DNA of 64,000 bases, from assembly GCA_001566295.1 (NCBI GenBank), contig KQ964260.1, positions 558,001 through 622,000 of the forward strand, in the 5' to 3' direction. Each line of letters begins with the position of its first letter. The stretch's first letter is position 1. A model generated the notes under the pieces. The model saw only the letters and a list, made by a program, of their open reading frames with translations. It was not told the DNA's origin and ran no database searches. Shown in pieces: positions 32,363 through 45,054 of this stretch. This DNA comes from Microdochium bolleyi. Lineage: Eukaryota > Ascomycota > Sordariomycetes > Xylariales > Microdochiaceae. The position numbers were made by a program, and so were the translations under genes.

Positions 32363-32475
32363 ATGCTTTCGCGCGCCGTGACCACCATCCCATCATCCAC
32401 CGTCCATCGCCCATCGGGCATGGTCGTGTCACCACGGACGCTGTTGGTGTCTCATCCGGGCTCTCCTGCTGCGGC

Positions 32476-35400
32476 ATGGCTGCGTTCGACTCGCCCAACC
32501 TCGAGGCTCGGCGCGAGCGAGAGGTCTTCCGCATCCTCCCCCAGCTGTATGTGGTTGGCCATTTGTGTCCCGTGCCTGCCCTCGCCTTGTTGTTCTCGAT
32601 CGCTGCTGACCTCCCGCCCTCCTTGGCAAAAACCTCTAGGCTCGACACAAACACGAACGCGTCTTCCGGTCACTTGCCGCCGCCGTCCGAGAAGCTTGCG
32701 TCTGCCCACGATCCCGTGCTGACCGCCCTCGCACAGCTCGCCGTCTTCAAGCTCGACGTTCGCCGCTGCCTCGTCTCCGTCTTCGACCGCAAGCGCCAGG
32801 TCGTCATCGCCGAGGCCACCAAGGACTCGGTTCTCTGCCCCTCCAGCGAGGCGCCGTGGGACCAGGCTTGGCTCGGCGGCACGGCCATCCCCCGAGGCGG
32901 TGGCATCTGCGAGCACGTCCTGCTGGCCGACGGCCCGAGCCCGCCCACCCATGCTGCCGCCGGTGGACATGTTGACGACAGCCAGCTTGTGACTTCGGTC
33001 GTGCCGGATCTCATGCTCGATCCGCGCTTCCGCGACCGCCCGTACATGCTGCAGCCACCATTCAACAGATTGTACGCCGGTGTTGCCCTCGTCACAGGCA
33101 ACGGTGTGAGGATCGGCGTGCTCTGTGTCTTTGATGAGAAGCCGCGTCTCGCCGGCCTGGACGAGGGTCAGCTACGCTTCATGAGGGATCTCTCGCGCGC
33201 AGTCACCACCCACCTCGAATCACACCAGCCGGTGACCACCCTCAGGCGCGGTGAACGTAGTAAGTTATACTCTAGGGACAAGGAAGTGCAGCCAGGTACA
33301 CCAGATAGAGAGGCACGGAACAACGCCCTGAGGCGGGCGGCTGATTCAGTGCAGCAGCTGGATTCATAGTACAAGTTGCCAACTGCGACTTGACTTGACT
33401 GTGATTTCGCTGACTTGTTCTCTTGGTACAGTGGTCCGCGGCCTGGGTAGCTTTTTTGAAGGCAAAACGACTATATCCCGATGGCAGCGCGGCTCATCTG
33501 CTGGCCTTCGTGCCGCCAATCCCGGCCTACAGAACACCGCCGAGTCTAATACGAAAGATGCAAGGCGCCTGGAGGAGGAACTGCATCGAGAACGACCCCA
33601 ACCCGTGTCTCTCCAGCCTGCGTCCACTGGCAACAGTCCCCCTACTACGACCAACTCAGCTGTCCCGACGCCAGCCTCGTCGAGGACGATCCGTACCCAA
33701 TCGCCACTACAGGACTCCATGCCGCACGACACGATGGCCATTTTCGGAAGGGCCGCCAATATCATTCGGGAGTCTGTCGAGGCTGACGGAGTCGTCTTCC
33801 TCGATGCCTCCATCTCGACATACGGCGGGCTCGTCGCGGGCGGCCAGGAGGATGGCTCGCAAGCGCATTCCCCCAACGTGGTCAGCGATGTCCTCCCGCC
33901 CGGAACAACCGCAAACGAGCATGGCAAGCCTAGAACATGCCAGGTCCTGGGCTTCTCCACAAGCACGCACTCGAGCATCCAGAGGGACTGCCTGACCGCG
34001 ACAGACTTTGTAGTGACAGACAGCATGCTCCAACAATTGCTCGCAAGACACCCCTCTGGGAGAATTTTCACGCTTGACGATGATGGAGCGCCTCTCGAGA
34101 CCAATGACGACGGCGAGTTTGCCTCAGACACGGGATCCTATGCCGGCAATTCGCACGACGGAAGACGCCGGCAGTGCTCGGCACGCACACACGACTACGA
34201 GCTGGTGGCGTCCATGTTTCCTGGCGCCCGGAGCGTGCTGCTGGTGCCCATGTGGGACTCGCGGACAAACAAGTGGTTCGCGGGCTCATTCCTGTGGACG
34301 ACGAGCTCGGCACGCTGCCTGACGGCCGAGGGCGAGCTGAGCTACCTGCGAGCATTCGCGGCGACCATCATGGCAGACGTCGACCGGGCGGACGCGGCGG
34401 CCTCGGAGCGGGCCAAGAGCGTGTTGCTGGGCTCTCTCAGCCACGAGCTGCGGTCGCCGCTGCACGGCATCGTCGCCGCCGTCGAGCTGCTGCAGGACAC
34501 GGAACTCAGCACGTTCCAGGCCGGCTTGCTGCAGACGATGGACTACTGCGGCCGCACCCTGCTCGACGTCATCGACCACCTGCTCGACTACTCCAAGATC
34601 AACACTCTGGTCCGCTCTAAGCAGCCACATGCTGGCCACGATCAACTCGAGGTTCTGCGGGTGCCAGCACTCGCCGCCGACGGGCCCGCGGTCGAGGTGG
34701 ACGCGCTGGTCGAGGAAACGGTCGAGAGTGTCTTCTCGGGGCTGCACCTGCAGAGGTCAGCCGACGTGCAGCGGCCCCGAGTGCGCTCCGGCTCCGTCTG
34801 GTCGTCCGACTCGGCTGTCACCTGGGCCTCGGACACGCCGCTCGACCACGCCCGCCCGGCGGCCCTCTCCGTCTTCCTCGACTGCGACCCCCACGCCAAC
34901 TGGCTGTGCCAGGTCGACGCAGGTGCCGTCCGCCGCCTGCTTATGAACCTCGTCGGCAATGCCCTCAAGTACACAGCCACTGGCTTCGTCCACGTACGCG
35001 TGCGTCAGAGCCACGGCCGGCCGAGGGAGGACCGTGAAGAGAGCGCCAACGACGACAATGACGGCGACAGCACACCCTTGGCGAGCCACCTGCTGCTTGA
35101 CATTGCTGACTCGGGCCGCGGCATCGACCCTGACTTCCTTCGCAACCGGGCCTTCCGGCCGTTCTCGCAGGAGGATGTGCTCTCGCAGGGCACCGGGCTG
35201 GGGCTGAGCCTCGTCAAGGACATAGTCGAGGCCCTGCGCGGCTCTCTGCACATTGAGAGCCAGCTGCAGCACGGCACCACCGTGACCGTCGCCATCCCCA
35301 TTCCGCCGCCTGCAACGTGCCAGCGGGCCCTGACGCCCTTCTGGGACCACGTCCGCGCACTCCGGGGCCTCCGGGTCTCGCTACAGGGTTTCCGAGCCCA

Positions 35401-37209
35401 GCCCACCACACTCGGCGTGATCACCTCGACTACCACTGCCACCGGTTACCTGCCGCCGACAGAGCTCGACATCATGACAACCCTATGCCGCGACTGGCTG
35501 CAGCTCGACATTGTCAGCCCGGACACAAGCGACATCCGGCCCGACCTGATCCTCTGCACAGATAAAGCGGCTAGCAGCTACATGGCCGCCGTTGGCGTCT
35601 CGCTACCCCCCGTCGTGGCCATCTGCGAGTCGGCCGCCTCAGCGCACAGCTATTCGCTCAGCTTCGTTCAGGACAGCCGCGTCCGCATCCTTGAGACTAT
35701 GTCCCAGCCGTAAGCGAAAATACCTCTCCCTTTCTGTCAAGTTTGCTCGTCATTCCCTACTCTGAGGGGGAAACGAAGGAAGTAGAATAAATCACGCATC
35801 CGTGTTTTTCTTCCTTTTCCGCCCATAGCGAGTGGCCCCGCTCCCAGACTGCGTCAGTTCTGTCTACATTCTATACTCCTGCTGACGTCTCTATCCTTCT
35901 TCCACTCCAGTATCGGACCCCGCAAGCTCGCCAGCGCTTTGGTGCTGGCCATTGGCAAGTTCAACAAGGCCAGGTCGTCCGAGCTGGCGCTTCCGCACTC
36001 GCCACCAGCACGGTCATTCCGGAAAAGGTCGCTGCTCGACGCCCTGCTCACGCCCGCGTTCCCCAACGACAGCGAGTTCCCCTTCCCGGCAGCGGCAGGT
36101 GGCGCCAGCGCGGCAGCTCCTCCACAGAGTCTACTGCTACTCCGTCCGGGAGTAGCGATGTCATCGTCGTCATCGCCGTTATTACCGCAACAGCTCGGGG
36201 GCGCCAACACACCGACGCAACAGCACTATCTCGACTCCCAGCCACCCGCCTCCTCGCCGTCCCCGCCCGAGAATTATGCCCCTCTTGCACCTCAAGATGT
36301 CATGGGAGACCAAGGGAACAAGAACGCCCAAGCTGCCGTGCACGAGGCCGCCGGCCCCTTGGCCGACCCCGAATGCAAAACAAGCTCGTCGGCGACCCCG
36401 TGTGACATCCCACGGGCCCCATCCCTAGACGCCGCCGACTCCATCCCCACCCCCATTATCAAGAAGGATCACTTCCTGCTCGTCGACGACAACAACGTCA
36501 ATCTCCAGGTGAGCTGCTTCCGGTGGCCCCCAGAAATGGGCGGCATCTTTAGCGCTAAACCACGGCGACTCTCCGTCGCTGTGCCCTCTTCTCCACCAAC
36601 ACTTAGGACGCGAATCTCCTTTGTCCTGGCCCCTCGAAAATCACTAGCTCCAGTCGACTAACCAAAACAAAAAAACAGATCCTCGTTTCCTTCATGAAGA
36701 AGCTCGGCCACCCGTACCAGACAGCAACCAACGGCCTCGAGGCCCTCGAGGCGTACGCCGAGGCCGCCGAGGCCGCCGCCACGGGCTCCATTCCCTTCAG
36801 CTACGTGCTCATGGACATATCGATGCCTGTCATGGACGGGCTCGAGTCGACGCGCCGCATCCGGCAGCTCGAGAAGAGCTCGGAAGCGGCGGCGGTGGCG
36901 GCGATGATGACGACGACAACGACGCTGAGAATGCCCGCCGCGGCTCACGGCGTCCTCTGCAAGGGCGGGGCCAGCCACCAAACCGACGCCGACGCTGACG
37001 ACGACAGCGAATACTGCCGTGCCGCCGGCGAGCAGCAGCAGCAGGAGTATTCGCCGGTCGTCCCGCTTATTCGGCCAGCCAAGATCATCGCGCTGACGGG
37101 CCTCGCGTCCGCGGCCGCGCAGAAGGAAGCATTCGCTAGCGGCGTGGACGTGTATCTGACCAAGCCGGTGCGCTTCCGGGACCTGTCCCGGGTACTGCTG
37201 GAGCCGTGA
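32476..37209 (+). CDS. GAF-domain hybrid histidine kinase with receiver domain (five exons)
   Basis: Two-component hybrid kinase, 1365 residues, feeding a phosphorelay by family. Exons 32476-32546, 32640-33259, 33432-35709, 35911-36508 and 36679-37209; phases agree. The N-terminus (REREVFRILP) and GAF domain (about 40-230: DPVLTALAQLAVFKLDVRR, GGGICEHVL, GVALVTGNGVRIGVLCVFD) match fungal GAF kinases. MVRGLGSFFEGK spans intron 2, supporting that junction. The H-box SLSHELRSPLHGI has phospho-acceptor His568; then come the N-box NLVGNALKYTATG and G-boxes DIADSGRGID and GTGLGLSLVKDIVEAL. The receiver spans intron 4: acidic pair D1182/D1183 in LLVDDNNVNLQ, phospho-acceptor D1235 in LMDISMPVMDG, and Lys in YLTKPVRF. 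A low-complexity insertion of about 60 residues splits the receiver. No membrane segment was seen, so it is probably cytosolic. Intron 1 is 93 nt, so its retention would not shift the frame. Confidence 0.9.
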
Positions 37210-40200
37210 GCCGCGAGTCTCGGGCCAGCAGGATCGGACTGGGAGACAAAGCAACAGGTGGGTGGAGAAGGGGGGCCAAAGAGCCTTATTTGTCCTTCCG
37301 CACTTAGTCTCGACAGAAAAGAGGAAGTGTCGAGCGACACGTTATGGCTGCGGAGGAGGGTGTTTCCCTCGTCGTCACAGGATCCAACAGGGTCCTGGCG
37401 ACATTCGCGGTGGAAACGAACCACTCGATCAGTTCGGCTGGCCGTGCTCGATCTCAAAACAAAAGAGCGCCACCTCTGCACAGAGCGTGGCCGGAGCTCT
37501 CGTCCCTCTTCCGCTCACAGATGAGCCTTGCACGACGTTGCAAATGCCCAGTCGTCGGGCAAATCGACTGTCTACTACAGCGACCGTCGAAACTCGGCCG
37601 AGGCGGGCAGCCAGTCAGAACGGTTGAAGCACAGTCTCCAGCTGATTAGACCGTGGCTGCCATCGCGGGCCATCGCGCCCGCGGAGCGGGTGACCCGTCG
37701 GTCGTTGCGCAATGGTCGCGCCTCACATATTGAATGGACACAACCACGGGAGACCCGAAGCGCTCGGCCTCCCGATTGTATTGTAGCGAGAGCCACATCT
37801 CGGGTACCCCTAACTTCGTCTCGCCTCTTCTTACTAGAGATGATATATGTAGTAATAGTACACGCGGAGGACTAAAAAGAATCCGCCACTCCAACTCACA
37901 GCCTAGCGTACACATAGCACGGCAACTCAGAGCGCAGCGTCCGCCAAGGCACACCGCCGCCTCAGTGAAGGTTGCACCTAGATGGCAGTCAAGCTCCATT
38001 CCTGACTTGCCTGCCTTTGGTGTCTGTCCCATCTCCCGTACCATAGGTCCCTTGGCTCAAGGAAGGGCTCTAGGGTCAGGACACCGTGCGTCAATTTTTG
38101 CGGTGCTGTCGCCAGAGAGCTCGTTATCGGATTCGCCCAACAGGCACCCGCAACACGCTACTGCTCGTAATATCTCCCCATGACAAGGGAACCTTCACAC
38201 TTTGATCGCTCACTGGGGAATAGACGGTCTCTGGGCAAGTCCCGGGACGGAGCTGCAGGTGTTTGTTTGTGCAAAAATGACGCCATCTCTTGATGAGAAA
38301 TGCTCTTTCGGAATCCGGACGTTTCGAAGAAAAATCACAGATGATTCTCTGTCTATACTCGTTTACCTAATACGATATTCATCCTGAAGTACCAGCTGTC
38401 AATATGACACACGGTGAGCGGATTTGAGAATATACCGTACGCACTACTATTGTGGTTCCTTTTCCATTTCGCATATGTTAATTTGATGTACCCGCAGCAT
38501 GTGAAAACCCTCACGAAGTAAATGACCGCCTTCTCTGTCCACACTCGATTGGCCCGCTGGAGACGAGCCGGGCGGAATCGCTATTCGAGGACAAGTACCA
38601 GTGCATGCCGACACGGAAGCGGCACGAAGCGGAGGCGGAGGTGGACTTCTTGAATCTCCGCAGCGTATAGCCGGACATTGGGGGCCATTTTCGGTGACCT
38701 CGTCTATCTGATCACGTGGAAGGAATGGTACGGAGCGGGTGGTCGAGGACAAATGGAGAGAAGACATTCGCGACAACCCGATAGGAGGGCTAAACTATCA
38801 CGATCAGGCTTAAGATTGGGAACTGATGAATTGTCTATGAGCTTAAGCATTTCTTATCCTGTAGATGCGACGCATTTACGGGTAAATGTCGGCTTGTCTT
38901 CACACACTGAGCCTCAGTGTACGGTTTGTCCGCAGAGCACTAAATCCGTCCCGTGGCATCAACAGTACGTTTTTGTGTGTAGAGTAACCATGTTTCGAGG
39001 GTTCTTTGACTTATAAATATTTTCTTTTCTTGGAGAAGCTCATTGGCACTACGGATAATTCACAGCTGGGTTTTCTCATGTTAGGGATCTACTAATACGG
39101 CCGTCATTTTTGGCACGCTTTCGCCTCCTCGGGCGGATGATCCTAGAGTAGAGTGCCGGAACAGATGCTCCTGGATGTCTTTTTTCTTTCTTGACTAGGC
39201 GCACCAAGGAACAAATGGCCAGTGCGACAACAGACCACTCCCTCCTGGCGCTGAGGCTCACGTCGTGCCCACAGGGCACCGGGAGTCGTCTCATCGGCTT
39301 GCCCCCCCCGGCACCTTCGGTGGTGCACGTAAATGTAATGATTGTCCTACTGCAAGTAGGCGAAGTGCCTGGACCCCATGGAGCCGCGTAATCCGGTCAG
39401 CTGAGGCTGCAGTCAGCTCCATCTCGAGCGGCGCTGGATACTAAAGGAACGGTGACCCTTATCAGCCACAGCACGACCGAATTGAACGGCGCCTGGCGAA
39501 GTGACGCACACACTCCGAGTTATTGTTCTCGCGCATGAGGCTGAGCATTGGTCCAGCTAGCGAGGAGCAGAACGTGCCTCAGCGGAAGGCATGGCCCGAT
39601 GACACTACCACGGTTATTTCTCATTGCACAGCTAATTGTGTTGCATTGCGCGGCGTGGCATGGATGCCGTGCTTCCGCGCCCACAGACGATGGCTTGCAG
39701 TGGCGGGCTCTCGTGGTGATGTTCAAGCCGCCAGACGGGACCAGGCAGCGCAGCGGTGGACCTGGAGGACTCGAGTCTGTGCCGGGCATCCGTGCTGATG
39801 CATGCCGCTCCGTGTAGTCGGGTTCTGCATCTGATCACGGGCCAATCTGCTGCTGGTGACGCGTCCCGGGACAAGCTTTCTGTCCTGCATGGCGGGCAGG
39901 ACTGGCTCAGGTACAATAGGGCACGCTTGACTCGACAAGGCCTGAGCTGATGCTAAGCACCAAGACCACGGAAGAAAGGCTGGGCTAGCGGCCCGGATGG
40001 CGGAAGCCACTGGGGTGGGGCCTGACCTCGTCGGCGCCGGGCTCCGAAGCAGAGTTGCCGGACCAGGCGCATATCACATTCCGCAGGTGTTCCTCGCGGG
40101 TCATTGGCCATCGTAGTCTATCACACGACCACCTCAGGCGCCTTCATGGTGGAGTGTCGACTCGGGGCCGGTTGGAAGCCGTCGTTTAGTGCTGGTCATC

Positions 40201-40332
40201 TGGCCTCTGACTGCCGTCGCTTGCCCGGCACATAAATAGGTCCAGCCGTTGCCTTTTCATCGCCCAATATCCGCAGCACCCCGCAGCCTCCCACCAGGAT
40301 CATAGTGACGTGCGAGACGAAGGCTGAACACC
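37210..40332. other. 3.1 kb intergenic, no gene seen
   Basis: 3' region of the kinase and promoter of the copper radical oxidase. Short overlapping frames only, none with a signal peptide or domain signature. Confidence 0.5.
40232..40238 (+). promoter_or_regulatory. TATA-like box of the WSC/copper radical oxidase gene
   Basis: ATAAATA lies 95 bases before the ATG at 40333, followed by a C-rich leader. Confidence 0.45.
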
Positions 40333-43300
40333 ATGGCGACCTGGAAGCTGGCCTCGGTCCTGCTCTTGTCGCTCGCCGGCATCAGTTCCGCGCAACTCCA
40401 AGTCCCAGCGACACTCCCTGGCAACTGGACGTATCAACACTGCTGGAGGTCAGTGACTGCCTGCACCTCCAGGCTAGCTTCCCTTCCTGCAGCCTTTCGT
40501 GTTTACTGACTGCGTTTTGTGCTTTGCAGTGACGTTGGCCGAACCATCGAAGATGCCTTCACGAGCACAAATAACATGACCATTGAGTCCTGCCTGGCGT
40601 TCTGCCAGCAGGGAGACTACCCCTACGCGGGTGTCGAGTACTTCAACCAGTGCTGTGAGCGAAGTCTCATTGAAACCACCTAGAGCGCCTGCTGACAAGG
40701 CAATAACCAGTCTGCGGTCTCCAGCTCGCTTCCGGCGCAGCCCAACAGTCCGACGACTCGTCCTGCAACACCCCGTGTAACGGCAACAGTACGGAGCCCT
40801 GCGGTGGGCCCAACCGACTCACTCTTTTCCACAACCCGTCCATCCTGGGTCCCCAGCCCGACACGGGTATCACGAACTGGCCATACCTCGGCTGCTACAG
40901 CGAGGGCAGCAACGGCGGCCGCACTTTTCCCTTCTCCCCCAACATCGATGGCAATTCCATGTCCGGACAGGTATGTACATCAGCCTGTCAGGCGGCAGGC
41001 TACATCCTTGCTGGAACAGAGTACTCGAGTCAATGCTGTAAGTTGTCATAGCTGTGCCTTTGTAGCTTTGTTCCGTGGATACGGCCGTCTCGCTGACAAG
41101 TGCCCATACAAGTCTGCGGCAACGACACGATGAACGGCGGGGCGCCCGCTACCAGCGGATGCGTCATGCGTTGCAGTGGTTCCGACACCGAGATCTGCGG
41201 CGGTGGCGATAGATTGAGCGTCTACAGCTTCATGGGCAGATGGAAGCCGGACAACGGCGGAAGTGGCTCCAGCTCCAGCTCGATGGCCAGCAGCGCCACA
41301 GCCAGTCCGACCTTAAGCAGCTCAGCTGCGTCGACAGCGACCTCCAGCTCTGTTACGGCGACTTCTTCGACCAGTTCAGTCGTGTCCTCCGCGTCGAGCA
41401 GCTCGATGGTGTCGTCTCCATCCACGAGCTCAGTGGCGGCGACGTCCTCTACGAGCTCGGCCACATCATCCGGTGTTAGCATTTCGTCCTCGGGCTCGGT
41501 CTCAGGTAGCCCTGCTGTGACCAGCAGCTCCAACGGTTTCACTACTGTCTCGACCACGACTTCAAGTGCGTCCTCGACCGCTTCCGGCGGTGTGGCATCC
41601 ACCATCCCAGCCAGCTGGACATCCTACGGCTGCTGGCAAGACGGCCCCGGGCCGCGCATCCTCCCTCAGTACCAGGCGCCGGACAACTCTAATATGACGA
41701 GAGAATCCTGCATTCAGCTGTGCTCATCCATGAACTACACAATCTCCGGCACAGAGTACTACCGCCAGTGCTTCTGCGGTAACGCCATCTACAACGGCGG
41801 GAAACAGGCTCCTGACGAATCCGGCTGCCAGACAGCGTGCTCGGGAGATAGTAGCACCATGTGCGGTGGTGCCGGGTACCTGTCAATTTACTCTGAGGGC
41901 ACTCCCAAGATCTTCCAGCCTCCAGCCGTGAAGACGAGTGGCCTAAATGGCACTTGGGAATACAAGGGGTGCTACACCTCCGACAACACCACGACCGGTG
42001 TCCACAATCTGCCCTGGCAGCTGCAGCTGCCTGACACCAACAGCGCTGAGCTGTGCCTGGGCCTCTGTGCCGAGTACGGCTACGCCGCGGCCGGTCTTGA
42101 GTACGGCATCCAGTGCTTCTGCGGCGATCCCTGGAACGTCGTGGCCGGGGGCGAGCAGCAGGTTGACGAGTCCAGGTGCAGCATTGCGTGTTCAGGATCG
42201 CCACAGGAGCTGTGTGGCGGGCAGAACGTCCACAGCCTCTACTACTGGAACGGCACCCAGCCGCTATACAAGTTCAACTACCCGACCGGCAACGATATGG
42301 GCGCATACTCGTTCCTCGTCGGCGGCCTCGTCGTCCCGCTCATGACGATGCAGTCCATCACCGGCAAGGTGACCTTCCTCGAGAAGTTCGGCACCGGCCC
42401 GCCCAACAGCACGGGCGCGTACGAGCTGGACCTCACGCTCGTGGACAACTTCGACCTCGCGTGGCGCGAGATGCATGTGAAGTCAGACATATTCTGCTCT
42501 GCCGGCCTGATCCTCCCGGACAAAGCCGCCCGACAGCTTACCGTAGGCGGGTGGTCCCTCGAGTCCACCTTTGGCGTGCGGCTGTACTGGCCCGACGGCA
42601 GCCCCGGCGTCAACGGGACGCACGACTGGCAGGAGAACGCCAACGAGCTGACGCTCCAGAGCGGCCGGTGGTACCCCTCGGCAATGGTCATGACGAACGG
42701 CTCGATCCTCGTCGTTGGTGGTGAGCGCGGGTCTAACGACATCGCCGTCCCCTCGCTCGAGATCTTGCCCTACACAGGCTCGCCGCCGGTATACCTCGAC
42801 TGGCTTGAACGCACGAATCCGAACAACCTGTACCCATTCCTCTCCGTCCTGCCCAGCGGAGGGATATTCGTGCAGTACTGGAACGAGGCCCGGATCCTCG
42901 ACGAGGTCACCCTGCAGACCATCAAGGTCCTGCCAAACGCCACCGGCGCCGTGACCGACCCCCTCGCCGGCCGCACGTACCCGCTCGAGGGCACTTCGGT
43001 GCTGATGCCGCAGGTCGCCCCTTACACGGACCCCCTGACGGTCATGGTCTGCGGCGGCGCGACGACCAACATGGTCGCTCTCGACAACTGCGTGTCCATC
43101 CAGCCCGACGCCGCGAACCCGCAATGGGTCCTGGAGCGTATGCCGAGCAAGCGCGTCATGACGTGCATCGCCCCGCTGCCCGACGGGACATACCTGATCC
43201 TCAACGGCGCGCAGCAGGGCGTCGCGGGCTTCGGGCTGGCCTCGGACCCGAACCTCGAGGCGGTGCTGTACGACCCCGGCAAGCCCGTTGGCCAGCGGAT

Positions 43301-43844
43301 GAGCATCATGGCCAGCACCATCGTGGCCCGGCTGTACCACAGCGAGGCCATCACCCTGCTCGACGGCCGCGTGCTGGTGAGCGGGTCGGACCCGGAAGAC
43401 AACAAGAACCCGGAGGAGTACCGCATCGAGGTTTTCACGCCGCCGTACCTGCTCAACTCGGCCGGCAGCACCCGCCCGGCGTTCACCGTGCCTGCGAACT
43501 CCAAGGACTGGGCCTACAGCGGGCAGTACACGGTGAACATCAACAGCACGGCGGTGGGGGGAGCCGGGAGCGGGCAGCAGAAGTTCTCCCTACTGGGCGC
43601 CGTGTCGAGCACGCACGGCAATTCGATGGGCGCGCGGACGCTGTTCCCGGCGTTCTCGTGCATGGGCAACTCCTGCGTCATCACAGCGCCGCCGAGCAAG
43701 TACATCGCGCCGCCGGGCTGGTATCAGCTGTTCTACCTGGTCGATGGGGTCCCCGCGGTAGGCACGTATGTGAGGATAGGGGGCGATCCGGGAAATCTAG
43801 GAAACTGGCCGGCATATCCGGACTTTACTGTCCCGGGTGTCTGA
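40333..43844 (+). CDS. WSC-domain copper radical oxidase, glyoxal-oxidase-like (AA5)
   Basis: Secreted oxidase of 1099 residues. Exons 40333-40448, 40530-40654, 40711-41037 and 41113-43844; phases agree. Introns 2 and 3 both interrupt the QC(F)CG motif of a WSC module at the same place. A signal peptide ends near GISSA. Four Cys-rich WSC carbohydrate-binding modules follow, at about 31-125, 135-235, 359-455 and 470-570; a Ser/Thr/Val-rich linker lies between the second and third. The catalytic half (about 580-1099) shows the copper radical oxidase set: C651 (DIFCSAGLIL) and Y710 (RWYPSA) as the likely thioether-linked pair, Y931-H932 (LYHSEA) and H1024 (STHGNSMG) as copper ligands. By family it oxidises aldehydes or alcohols and yields H2O2. 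Which of them is not shown, and the WSC modules suggest glycan or wall binding. Confidence 0.92.
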
Positions 43845-45054
43845 AGTGATGTGGTGAGGGGAGGCCCCACGTCCAGAAGGAATGAGGATTGGCTACGGCT
43901 TCGGCGGCTGCTAAGGGCGCTCCAGGGCTGGCAGAGGCTAAGTGTCTTTGTATGAGTATTTCAATATTCCTTAGCAGCTACGAAGAGAGAAGATCTTCTC
44001 GTCCAGATGTTGCACAAGAGGTGTGTGGCTCTGGTACTCATCTCATGACACAAGGCGAGCTACGATGACGATCTTATTTTCCTTCTGGGCCAACTCCAAC
44101 GCAGCATTGCGAGCCGCTTCCCAAGCTCAACACTCTAGAACATGTAGCTCCTACGGACAACTGAGGACGCCAGAATAGCCTCAGCTGACCGTTCCTTGGC
44201 TCAGCACAGATGGGTCTCATGGGCCACTCCAGTCACTCCCTAGATCAGACTGTGAATGATGCCGGCTTGGAGCGCCACGGTGAAAACAGGGGTCACAAGA
44301 TGCCACAAATATTGTGCAGAACACCTTTCCCAAATTAGCTCCAGTTGATTCGAAGACCAAGGCGAGTGATCAGCGGGCTATGTCACCGAGACACACGAAT
44401 TGGGGGGCAAAAATGTTGCATGTATATCTGGAAGTGTGAAACGCCAGCGCCAGGATTTTTTAGATCTTACATCGTGGTCGTTACAAGTGTTATTGTCGGC
44501 CAGCATGCCACGTCAAAGCGCAGGTACCATGAACCTGCGGGCCCGTCAACCTGCCCAGTTTCTCGAGGCACACGACTCGCGGATGCACTAATGCCATGCT
44601 CGCACGACTGCACAACACTGTCAATGCAAAGGGTGGATCTACTACGCTAGAATGTCCGTGCGATTCGAGAGCACTGACGGTACATGCTGAAACTGAGTGC
44701 TGGCATTCGTGACAGTTCCTCAAGGCCTTTAGCGCTCGGTCGACTCTGCCCAGGACGTCAGGTAACAGAAGTGTCCACATGATGCGCCGGGAATATATGT
44801 ATCAAAAAAAAGGGGGTGAAGATAATGTGAGGTCTAGAGAGCTCATGAGTCGCGGCGGCCTCTGACAAACAACACGGCTTCAGCATACAAGTGAATCTGA
44901 AGCTCCGGAGTATAGGGATATATATATGTGACCTAGCACGCCGTTCTCAGGGGATGCTTCTACATCAGCAAGCTTAAACACCCATATTTTACCACTTCCT
45001 CACAGATTCCCAAGCATAGCACGCATAAACAAACAGAACACATCAGTCGCAGGC
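43845..45054. other. 1.2 kb intergenic with TATA-like element near the end
   Basis: No gene seen. An ATATATAT element at 44918-44925 lies 130 bases before the small secreted protein and may be its TATA box. Confidence 0.5.

Larger units (their letters stand above)
30741..32475. promoter_or_regulatory. Divergent promoter between the LOV/GATA gene and the hybrid histidine kinase
   Basis: These 1.7 kb separate the two divergent start codons and hold no convincing gene. Besides the poly-C tract, there are three AGCCAGTCG units near 31941-31967, a GGC run near 31889-31907, and a CCCATCCTG repeat immediately before the kinase. Specific factor sites cannot be assigned from sequence alone. Confidence 0.5.

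Noticed and set aside
34286..35350. Minus-strand ORFs opposite the kinase core
   Set aside because: Shadows of the H-box/ATPase exon, which has unmistakable kinase motifs on the plus strand.
27803..37209. Secondary-metabolite gene cluster
   Set aside because: Regulators and single oxidoreductases are present in the window, but no polyketide synthase, NRPS, terpene cyclase or transporter supports a cluster.
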